In this document: positions 1-10,200 of the stretch, piece by piece | How positions within the stretch are numbered: the first letter of the stretch is position 1 | Layout: the number at the start of each line of letters is the position of its first letter | Source of the DNA: Euperipatoides rowelli | Lineage: Eukaryota > Onychophora > Udeonychophora > Euonychophora > Peripatopsidae | Reading direction: 5' to 3' (one strand) | Assembly (NCBI GenBank): GCA_003024985.2 | Contig: PXIH01S0034207.1 | DNA: 15,247 bases | The notes under the pieces: generated by a model | Database searches by the model: none | What the model was told of the DNA's origin: nothing | Seen by the model: the letters and a program-made list of their open reading frames with translations, nothing else | Translations under genes and position numbers: made by a program

Positions 1-1035
1 ACATGTTTATAATTTAAGAGAGCAATATTTAATAACACTTGCCATGTTGTTACATACAGTATTATTCGCTGTTACTGGGAAAGTTCTCCCGCTCCAAGTC
101 CCACGCCCTCTTGTGGTTTCTATTAATAAAACAACTATCTAAATATACTACATAGGAGTATTTCCCTCCAACTCGGGCTGAAAATCCGAAAGTTGGGAAA
201 TTTTGTGTTGGAAGATGAGAAAAATCCAGTTGCAGAAGAAGGAAAAACTATTCAATAGCTCTGATTTGGGAATTTGAGGAGTCTAAGTTGGAATAGTTCT
301 CTTTTCTCCACTCCCTGCTCTCCACCCGTTACAGATAGTGGAGATTACCCTATATGAGGTATAGCTGTGAATTTGTAAAGAAAGCAGTAACAGACAAACC
401 AATGGTAATCCATGTTGTCTCTTGCTGCCATATAAGTTTATTGTTGGGTCACAAATGGTTAGGCCCTCAGCTAATATCTATGAGACTCGCTGTCTTAACT
501 GGCCAGTGTGGCAAGTTAGGGCCTAATCACCTACATAATAGCATAGACAAAAGTTTATGATATGGAAGGAATGAAGAATTTAAAATGTTAATGGGTGGGG
601 CATGTGGCAAGACGGAAAGTAATAGATGAACAACAGAAATACATAACTGAATGCCAAGGAACAAAAAATGATCACAAGAAGACCAAATATCAGATGGTAG
701 GATAAAATTAAATTTTTTTCCAGATCTGATGGAAAGGAATTGCTGAAGATAGAAATTCATGAAAATATTTTGGAAAGGTCTTCGTCCAGCAACAGATACA
801 GTAGATATTGGCTAATGATGATGATTAGGAAAAATATTAAATTCTAAGAACAACTTCAACTATTGTAATATTTTTTTAAAATTATTATTGCCAATATTGT
901 TTTAAATATACTGCTTAGATTACGATAGGAATTTTAATAAAACTTTTTTTGTCTAAAAGTGTTTCATGGATAAAATTTTATGTAGCCTATCCCTTGATGT
1001 ATAATATTTGTTATTGTTTCATTATTTTCTTACAG
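1..1035. other. Upstream intron or 5' region, no coding exon seen
   Basis: No exon of the gene with a matching phase-1 donor is visible here. The last 20 bases form a good polypyrimidine tract and acceptor for exon 1, so this stretch is most simply the 3' part of an intron. It includes the decayed retroelement listed separately at about 486-830. Positions 1-350 show no recognisable repeat or gene. Confidence 0.6.
486..830 (+). mobile_element. Decayed 3' end of a non-LTR retrotransposon
   Basis: Several short translated stretches in different frames resemble the end of a non-LTR retrotransposon ORF2. LAVLTGQCGKLGPNHLH at 486 resembles the LTGHC.L..HLH segment that follows RNase H in some families. 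A region around 600-710 reads like GHVARR / NR.TTEI / MPRNKK.SQEDQISDGR, the familiar 'GHVARR...R.WxDxI' tail. RPATDTVDIG and a stop at 783-815 are followed by TGATGATGATTA, a short 3' microsatellite typical of such tails. The reading frame is broken by stops and frameshifts, so the copy is dead. Family assignment is uncertain (RTE- or Jockey-like). Confidence 0.45.
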
Positions 1036-1233
1036 AGAATATGAGCTGGTTATTTGATCGAGATGAAATTAATCCCATTTGGGCTTCTACACCAAAGATA
1101 AAAACAAAAGATAAATCAAGCAAAATTAAAACAAAAGATAGCAATAAGAAAAGTAAAAAGATATTACCTCCTGCGCCATTATTGATGCCAGTGGCTCCAC
1201 AACCTGCAACATTTCTACACCTACTGCCTTCAG
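1036..1233 (+). CDS. Exon 1 of the window (internal): NMSW...NPIW and Lys-rich segment
   Basis: A pyrimidine-rich tract ending ttttcttacag precedes the exon, and cag|gtaagaa follows it. The exon enters in phase 1 (its first two bases, AG, finish a codon) and leaves in phase 1, so the 198 bases are frame-symmetric. The peptide opens NMSWLFDRDEINPIWAS. It continues with the near-duplicated stretches KIKTKDKSSK and KIKTKDSNKKSKK, then a hydrophobic, Pro-rich LPPAPLLMPVAPQPATF segment. I recognise no domain. The short opening block with two Trp residues looks like a linear interaction motif, and the rest is probably disordered and basic. The ATG at 1041 lies inside the exon behind a good acceptor, so it is not taken as the start of translation. 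It could be one only if the upstream exon were 5' UTR. Confidence 0.72.
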
Positions 1234-4200
1234 GTAAGAAGAAAATTAATTCTTACATGTTAAAAAAAATATTCCAACAATGTTATTGTGTAATATTGCT
1301 TTTATATATTGATGTCTTCACTTCATAAATACTTGTTATACTCTGATCTGTTGTAAATAAAATAAAGAGTCCAGTGTGTAAGTGTGTGCATGCTTTTAGC
1401 CATCTGCAATGCCATCTATATACCAAATGTGGTAACATTATTAATTAGATAAAGTATTTCTATTTAACCCTATGATTCAGACATGTATCTTCAGCTGTAG
1501 ATTTTGATTTACAAAATGCACAAGGGGGAGTGAACGCATGAGATAACAGTCACATGTTTTCTCTTGTGCTTGTGCAACATTTCATACTTCATAAAATAAG
1601 ATCTTAAGATATTAGCATGACTTGGTAGAATTACTTCTCATTCTATATTTTATTCTTTTTTGGAACATTGAAAAACAAGCTAACAGATGTATGAACATTG
1701 CTTTATTTTTAGTATTTTTGTGTGCAGAACAAGCTTTAGTCAGGTGGCACTTAGAATTTTTTTCCATTGCCTGCTCTAATAAGATTTGTACTTTAAAATT
1801 ATTTTTATTGCCAGCTCTTATTGGATTTGTACAAATTGTCACTAAATGAATTATCTTAGTTCATACACAATATTTTTTTACCATTTTGTACTTTACATTT
1901 TTTTTCATCGCCAATTTTTTCCTATTTACAACTGATCAAGTGCTTGTACAAGGGCAATTTTTAGTAAAACACCTTTGAGGGTCACATAAGATGATTATTT
2001 GCTCTAAGGTCAATCAAACTTCTCATTTATTCACAATAATCTAGAGTAAATGGGTTAAAGTACATTGTCATGAGTTTAACAACATAATTTTTGGTTTGTA
2101 TGCACTATAATGAATGTTTATTTTATTATTTGTTATTGTATTGATGTGTTTGTGTGAGGAATTAGCTGAATTTCATTCTCATATTGTTTACTTTCATAAT
2201 ACGATATTTGTAATTTTAAGGCAGGTGTCATGTTCATAATCTGATCAGTTATAAGTATGTAAACAATGTGAGAATCAATGCTAATTCATGTTATTTAATT
2301 TGCATGCTTTTGTGTTCGCTATAATAAAAGATTACCCGAAGCATACTTCTTCGTCACACTAAGTTGGAATAACTTGTACCATTCCAACAAGTATTTTGTA
2401 ACCATTTTCAATGTTGTTGGAGTGGTGGTGGACACTTCAGGATTTATGTCACCTGGATTTAAAACTGCAGCCTTACATTTATTTGGCACTTTCTTTTAAT
2501 TTGTGTATCTCATTTTGTTTGTTAGCCACAGCAAGTTATTGGATTTATTTTATTTTTAATACAACAAACAGTTGGATTCCATTGAATCCTGGTTTCTGTT
2601 TCATTTTGTATACAGTGAATAGCTCTTCACTGTAGCACATATCAGCTTTCTAACCCCCATACATCTGGAAAACAAAAATTTTCAGAAGAGACAAAAACTT
2701 AACATGGACTAAAAGGGTTTCTTTCCAGTTTTTTTTTCTTAAATTGCTTCCGACAACATCTTGGGCACTAATAAATTATACACACATAATCCACAATGTT
2801 TAATATTATTTTCTTTGTTTAATTAAGAAAATTCAGGCATACAAGTTTTTAAATGAAATTTCCATGCTTTTAACAGACATGTTTTTAAAAAAATTTTAAG
2901 AGTCTAGTTAATGTAGCTAGGCTAACGAGGTAAAAAATTTCAATCCAGAAGTTTTTTTTTCATTAGCATAGTATAAAACATCAAAAATCGTCAAATTCAG
3001 ACTTACGAGGTTTTTCAAGAAAGGTGACGATTTGTATATTCAAATGCACTAGCATGAGTCTACTAAGTGATGTGGAATTGTTGAATCAATTAAAATGTAG
3101 AATGTGCATGAGTGCAAACTAAGGGGTTGTTTTTCCTCTTTGTTTTGTCTGTATAAAGTTCTTTTGGACAGTACTGTCATTTAAAATATTTTTTTTTCTA
3201 TTTCAGATATCAGTGATAGTGATACAACTGAGTTTGAAGCTACTTGTGGCTTGGGCTTATTAGCTAAATATGCCACCTGTGTTGCCGCACAGCTTCATGC
3301 AAATACAACTGTTAAAACAGAGCCAGGTGAGATACCTTAAATTTACAGATTAAGTTTAAAATGACTAGATGGATAAATTAATTTTAGATCTTATTCATAA
3401 TAATTGTCCTGTTTCATCCATCTCTAGTGTTAGAATAATATCTTAATGCATTTTTATTTTATATATAAGAAGAAGTTCTGGAAAGCACTAGTTCAAACAA
3501 AAAACGAAAGCCTGGGCGTCCAAAGAAACATAACAGTAAATCCGAAGGAACAGGTAAATAGTCTTAATGTAATGTTTTTAAAGTTTCAATGGTTTTGAAC
3601 AAAGCAAATAAGCATTATTGTGGTGATTTATGCTTGGTGTATAATGGTCGAATGCTATCAAAAGTCAGCCCACTAAATAAGTGCACCACCCCCAATTTAC
3701 CATGTGCACCATTGTTAAACAAGTGTATAGCCACCACACCAAATTTCTATGTATAGATCACTCTGAAAAAAATACAATCTATGTCCTGCAACTGCGTCCC
3801 CTAGTTTTTACCCCATCTAAAGTTCAGAAGAGTTTTTTTCATGTAACCCAAATAAGTGTATGGTACCATTTTTAAAACGTATTTTAAAGAATTCTGATTG
3901 AGCCAAACAAGTGTGCCTGGGAATTTTTGCAGTGCATTGTGGTAAATATTTAATTAACTAGCATGATGGTGAACAGTGACACCACCTTATTCTCTCAGAA
4001 TGCACAATTGCACTTGATCAGTATTCTATTTAATATTGATCTTAACTGTCCTTTGTACAACACATTTTCCTATGTGTCTATACTTGGGTTGGCACACCAT
4101 TTCATATGTAGTTTGAGAAGATAAATTGCTTGGCATGTAATTTTTTTAACATAATTATAATTACTGTAAATTGTCAACCTAATTTTAACTCCCTATGTTT

Positions 4201-7200
4201 CATAAGCAGTGCAATCTATCCACTAATATTTTAATAACAGCAAGCTCTTGAATGGAAGTAATCTAAAAACCAGTGCTTACAGCCAAACCTAGAAAATAGT
4301 TCAAAATACACAGTGTATGTTGTATTTTCAATAACATAAAGTTAATTCCTTTAAACAATGGAATTCTTAACTTCATTACCAATTAAAACTTTAACCAAGT
4401 GTTGGCTTTAGCAGGAATTCTTGACTTGAGAGTTTTTCACATCAAAACCTTGTACATTGTAGGATAGATGTAGCTCTGTTTTTTAAAAAAAAACACTTGA
4501 TTTTTCTTGACCTATCAGCCCTCTAGAAACAATCATTCAAAGACTCCTTGATTTTAGTGAAGTCTTCTAGTTCCCTTCCAGTTAATAATGATTTTTCTTG
4601 ATGCCAAATTGTTTCTAAAGGGCTGATAGGCCAAGAAAAATAAAGTGTTCGGAAAAAAAAAAAAAACACTTGGATTATCTGTATAATTTCTTACATTTTA
4701 TAATTCCTTATTTAGCATGATCTTTCTGATGATAACTGGAGCGTGTCCAGTTGAAACAACTATTTAATAAATAAAATGTAAATTATTGATACTAATTACA
4801 GATTTTATTATTTAATAGTCCAAAAATCACCAACTTTACAGGAATAATAAGTGAAGATATATTCTATACTATTACTGATTTAGTGATAAAAAAAATCATT
4901 AAATTCATTTCGCTTGTACATATAAAAAAAAAAAGACACTTTTAATACAACTCTATCACTTAGGATGATATAAAGCTATATACTGTCACATAACACCAAT
5001 GAAATATAGCAAAAATAAAAGATATAGACAGCAAATACAAAAGAAGAAAAGGAAAAAAAATAGGTCCTTTATAATTCTAATAATATTAGCTTATATACAA
5101 ATTTGAAGAGTTTTAGCTCAATTTTAATGACCTATTTTATTAACACTGACACACATTTTGAGTATATTGGTGTATTTTTTTTATTTATTAGAAACCATTG
5201 TTAGCAAGAAGTCCAAGAATATCACTCTGATGAAAATGAAAGCTCTCGTGGAAGAAAAAAGCAGTAAAAAGTCAAAATTAAAATCTGAACATCAAAACTC
5301 AAAGGTAAGCATTCCATCGAAATGACGAATTTAGTTTTTTACACCAGAACCTCAATCTGAGTTATAGTTCGGTTCCTAAAAATATGCAATACGAAAGACA
5401 AATTAAAATTTTTTTAAAAATCCTAGTTTTGATACTTAACATTATTCTTTTTTAAATCATATATTCAATAGTTGTATGTTTGGGTGTTTCCATTATTTTT
5501 GAAGGGTAATCTTTTGTTGTGTTAATTTTTGTTATCATCCCCCTCCTCCTTTCCTAAAAAAAAATGGTAAGTGTACATGCTCAACTGTGCACAATTTAAA
5601 CAATGTTTTTTATACGTATGTTTGTGTCTGGTTATGTATACTTTGTAGCCTACTTGAAAAATTATAAGTGAAATAAAATCATAATTTTTATTATATTTAT
5701 AACAAGTTTTTAATATTTGTATTTTAAATAATATATATCGTTCAAATATTAACGATAGCATTTTGAAACGTATTTGTTTTCACTAATGTCTAAAATTATT
5801 TCCGGTTTGCTTTCTTTATTAGCCATCAAATGAGACAGCATCACTCTCATATCTTGAAGATATGAGTTGGAACCGCCGGCGTAGTGAGCGAATCTTTTTA
5901 AGTGAAGCCAGCCTCTCACCAGCTTTAGAATCTAATCGCAATATTCTTACCCCACCCCAACTGAAGACCACTACAATAAATCCCTCTACCACAATTTCAC
6001 CTCATACCACCACTGCTACTCATTCTGTCAAAATCAAAACTGAAGAATTACCGAAGGTAATATTTATTACATTTAAAATTCTTGCAAACAATTATTCTTC
6101 AATTCTCATTTCTATAAATTTTTCTGCTAATTTAGTATTAAAAAAAAACAATCGACATTCAAAAATCTTTTTTATATTATTTAATTGAATGTATTAAAAA
6201 CCTGTTATTTCTCAATTAATATTAAAAGTTATTATTTAAAGTAAGAAATTGGAGCTATTGTATCCTGCTGCGTAACAAAGTTTACATACATTGTGTCGTC
6301 TGGAGAATCCTATGATATATTTGTCATTATTAGTTGTCCTCAAAAATTATTAGAACAATTTTGAGTATTCATATTTGATCTCTTTTTCCTTTTTTTTCTC
6401 ATCCCTGCTACCCATCTTTCTGATATGTGTAGGCTATGTGAGAATTACAGATACTCTTTGTTAAAATGATAATTTTGAAATATGCATCTCTCTCTCTAAC
6501 AAATTTTGTTGTAGATTATTACCTCCATTTGTATTTTATGTTCACATATTTTTAACATGTAAGCCACCGCATGGTTTGATCATGTTTTTGTTTAATACCA
6601 TAGCACCAATTTTTGTATTGGTGATTTTCAGCCCAATAAAACAAGGGCTGGCAATGAACAGTTGTTCATTTGTGCTTAGCCATCTTGATAGTAACGTCTT
6701 TTATTTTATTTTCTGTGGTAGTCAAATATAGCACAAATATTGTTATATGGTATCCAGAGTGTTGTCCATGAAAGCTAGGCACTTATCTATTGCTGTCTAT
6801 ATCCTGCCCACGAGTGACATTTGTTCAAACCTCTTTTCTTTTTCCAAAGCTATTTATCATCCAACCAGATTTTATGTTGCACTGTAAATAATCATTTTAT
6901 TTATCACTAAACCTTTGTCCCTGTAATTATTAGCATTAACATTACACTATATACCTTTCTCTCACCCTTTCCATAAGTTATCACATATATTTTTTTATCC
7001 TATGGGTTAAAAACAAAATGTCTTTACTCTTTGTTCATCCCCATCGCCATTCTAAAAATTTACAATATATTGCACACGGAATACAAATTTTAAATTTTTT
7101 AAAAACCCTACTTTTGTTACTCTTTATTATTATTATTATTTAAATCATATATACAGTATTTGATAATTAAATTAAAAGCATTTGAAAAGTAAAGCCACAT

Positions 7201-10200
7201 TCTGTAAAACCTAACTCAGAACATTTAAGCCTTTCAACAATCTGAACATCCAAATAAAAACAAAACATTAAAAATTTTCTATCACTATCCCCCCCCCCCC
7301 CTTAAATGTTATTTTTACCTTTTCACTCAATCTCACAAATAGCTCACCACTGGCCNAACTATATTTCCATTTGTAATGGCGCTTTTAATCCAGTGCTCCT
7401 TTAATTTTCTATATAGCCTACAATAGGTTAATATAGATTTTAATTTCTTCTTCCATATTTGTTATAATACACACTTTGATGGTGTTAGTCTTACAATATT
7501 GTTTAGATTGTGATAAGCACTTGATTTACGGACAGATTGTTAGTTATTCTCAGCATTCAATACTTTAGGCTCATGCCTTTCCAGGGTGATAAGGAGCAAT
7601 CTTTATAATAGTGTATCATGTAAATAGTTATTAAGATCCTGTTTATTTTATTAGTATTCTTCATTAAAATAGCGAAAATGCCTTATTATTGGAGTTGCTT
7701 TACCATGTGCGTAAAAATGACAGACACATAATCTATTTTTTTTTTCATGCTCCGTTATGTTCCTTAAAGGAAAATGTACAGTGATAGGCTTTGGTTGGAT
7801 TGAATGGTGAAGCAAACGACCAAAATTGACATTAACGTTTATTCTACTCATAGAGTTCATGGATTGTGTCAATTTCTGTCTTAATCATTCAGTTTAACTA
7901 GACTAAGAGTATCTTCAACTTTTTCTTAATCTTTTTCATAAAATCTTACGTAATTTTTTTTATTGTTTATTTCATATCTTTTTATTTATTAAAAAAAAAA
8001 TCAATCATTTATAAAAAGTTCCACATCCTTCGGGGCTAGAGCTTTTATTAAATTCCCTCTTTTTCTTATTGTACATGTTAATAATGATATTGGTAATAAA
8101 CCATTAGTATAATATCACAACATGATGTAAAAAAGATGAAGGAAGTAATTTTGAATTAAAGGGTCAAAAATAACCAAATGATCAGAAATAGTTCTTTATA
8201 GCCAATTTGAAGAAATTTTGTTTACATTTGAAAACATTTACATAATTGCCATTTATTTTATTAAATTGATTTATTTTCCCTTTATTTTATTATAGCCTTC
8301 TTCAAAACCTTTTCACAGAGATGAGGGGTCATTAACAAAGAAGAAAAGTAGTAAACCAAAATTTGATTCTGAACACAAACAAAGTAAATCTAAAGACAGG
8401 AAGAAGGTGGTAAGAACATTGGATTGAATTTTTATGATATTGATGACATAATTGTTGTTTTGTGTGTGGCTATTGTTGTGGTTATTATAACTGTCATCCA
8501 AATCACTCTCATAATCCTGCTCCTCCCTCCCCCTGTCTGGTATAGTGCTCTTAAAATAAAAAATTGTATGACTTTGAAAGTGTCCAAAATAATATTGTTA
8601 GGACTATTATGGGATATGAATACTGTTTGTTCCAATGCAATTGTTTGCCTGGATCTGGACTCATAGTATAAAAGGTGTAATTAGATGTGATCCTTTGCTA
8701 ATCATGTTTAATTCATTTCCCAATTTCATTCCCCCTTTGTGAAATGGAATTATTGGCAGGAATAGTCAAGGAAGGGTAGAATGTTCTGAATCCCTCCTGT
8801 CAGGACAAATAGATTTATGATGTTGAGAATCATTGCAAGAATAAACTTCCCAATGGCCTTTAATAGTATTCTTTTTCTTTTTTCATTTCCAATTTTATTT
8901 AAAGAGTACTTGCACTATATATTTTGTAAACACCATATTGCTAATAATAATTTGTAAAAATGGACATATCCAAGGTTTAATGCATGTACCATTTACCTGT
9001 TAAGAGGTCCTTAACACCTAATATGTAAAACTGAATTTTTTCCTGGTGTGATGTCAGTATTGATTTATATTTCAGTTAATTGCAAGTAATGAAATAATTT
9101 TCCATTGACAACTAACTAATCAGGAAAGCATTGTGATTAGTTGTCTATCTTTAATTAATTGTTTACTTTTTCACTGTAAAAGGAATTCAGAATTTCCTAG
9201 TGCAGTTGATTTAAACATTGTAGTATTAATAAATCACATTTAAGTAACTCATTTTAAGTATGATAATGTGCAAAATAAGCAATTGAAGAGAATCGGTCAA
9301 TTCATTGCACTAATTTTAAAGTATAAAAAGAAAAAACAGCATATACAGTACTGGTAATACATTTAGAAAAGAGAATGGATATATAATTTCTCTGATAAAG
9401 AACTTATAGTGATTCAGTTCAAAATCATTAATGAAAATTATTTTGATTAACGGTATATGTATCGTGAATGACCATTTATTGTTTTGTTTATTGGATTTTC
9501 CAACAGAGGCCCTCACTGCCGAGCTCCAGTCACAAAGAATCAACAATCAAAAGTAGTCATGTTGAGGACATTTACTGTGGTACTCTTAAAGAGAGTCCTC
9601 GATTTTTGGAATCTATTTTGGATTCTGATAGTACGGACACTAGTAGTTTCAGTGAAGGAGAAAATGTCCCTTTAAGTACGTTAATTGAACGCCCAAGTAC
9701 ACCAGGTAGGTTTACTTTTTTTTAATATCTTACAAATTTGTAGTTGTTACTTTAACCCTTTCCACTCCACTGAATTCAGAGAATTTGGTTTCTACAGCTC
9801 CACAAGAAAAATGAAAAATCGATTTTTTTTTTTTTTTTTAAATTAAAATTAGTGTTTTTTTATTTTTTTTTTTTAAATCTCTTGGGATAATTAAAGACAA
9901 ATATATTTGGAGTCTTTGAAACTAAAAAAAAATAGTAATTGAAGCATATTTGAATATAATAATAATTATTGATTATGAAATACAAGGAAATGAAAATGGC
10001 GATTCAGAATCGACTTTGGAGTGCAACTACTAAATTAAAAATGGCGATTTAGAATCACCTATGGAGTGGAAAGGGTTAATTGGCATTAGAACTTTTAATA
10101 AATATTACTTTATTATTTTATTCTAACAACAATTATTCCTATCACTTTTAATACTATAATTATTACTATTAACTTTCTGTCTATATAAAAGCAAACTAAT

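Larger units (their letters stand above)
1234..3206 (+). other. Intron 1 (1973 b)
   Basis: The intron runs from gtaagaag to tatttcag. It is AT-rich and free of convincing coding sequence; the 70-80-codon open stretches at 1612-1849 and 2411-2635 are hydrophobic translations of T-rich DNA. It contains a small diverged tandem repeat (1766-1832) and a perfect 8-bp-stem hairpin (2363-2388), both listed separately. Confidence 0.65.
4485..4672 (+). mobile_element. Retroposed hairpin sequence with poly(A) tail and target-site duplications
   Basis: A 15-base direct repeat, A9 followed by CACTTG, lies at 4485-4499 and again at 4658-4672. Between the copies is a snap-back sequence: arms 4500-4533 and 4608-4641 are inverted repeats matching at 32 of 34 positions, with a 74-base loop. 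The right arm runs straight into AATAAA (4639-4644), then GTGTTCGG, then an A14 run (4653-4666). The left duplication begins at a TTTT|AAAA junction, the preferred nick site of L1-type endonucleases. These features together are the signature of a short polyadenylated RNA inserted by non-LTR machinery. Alternatively it is a hairpin MITE, because CACTT at the left edge also pairs with AAGTG at 4643-4647, extending the arms to 40 bases. Confidence 0.6.
3554..5191 (+). other. Intron 3 (1638 b)
   Basis: AT-rich intron between the AT-hook exon and exon 4, from gtaaat to tttattag. It holds the AAAYAAGTG motif cluster at 3675-3913 and the hairpin retroposon at 4485-4672. The rest (3914-4484 and 4673-5191) shows no recognisable gene or repeat, only A/T runs. 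Confidence 0.65.
6057..8295 (+). other. Intron 5 (2239 b)
   Basis: AT-rich intron. It contains a run of three adjacent small hairpins (6604-6668), the second copy of the diverged repeat (7083-7163), a C13 homopolymer (7289-7301) and one undetermined base (7356). No gene or clear transposon is recognised in the remaining sequence. Confidence 0.6.

Noticed and set aside
354-560. 68-codon open frame starting at an ATG
   Set aside because: It has no independent gene features; its last part matches a retroelement tail and is listed as such.
1612-1849. Overlapping open frames of about 75 codons on both strands
   Set aside because: T-rich intron sequence read both ways gives hydrophobic peptides without any motif or splice logic.
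6480-6500. CT dinucleotide run as a possible promoter element
   Set aside because: Only a few repeats, inside an intron, with no start-site signals nearby.
8424-8666. 80-codon open frame rich in Val and Ile
   Set aside because: It starts inside intron 6 after the exon donor and is low-complexity; the antisense frames at 8313-8635 are shadows of exon 6 and the same intron.
9484-9675. Second + strand frame over exon 7
   Set aside because: It is out of frame with the joined protein; the frame that begins RPSLPSSSHKES keeps the phase with exons 6 and 8.
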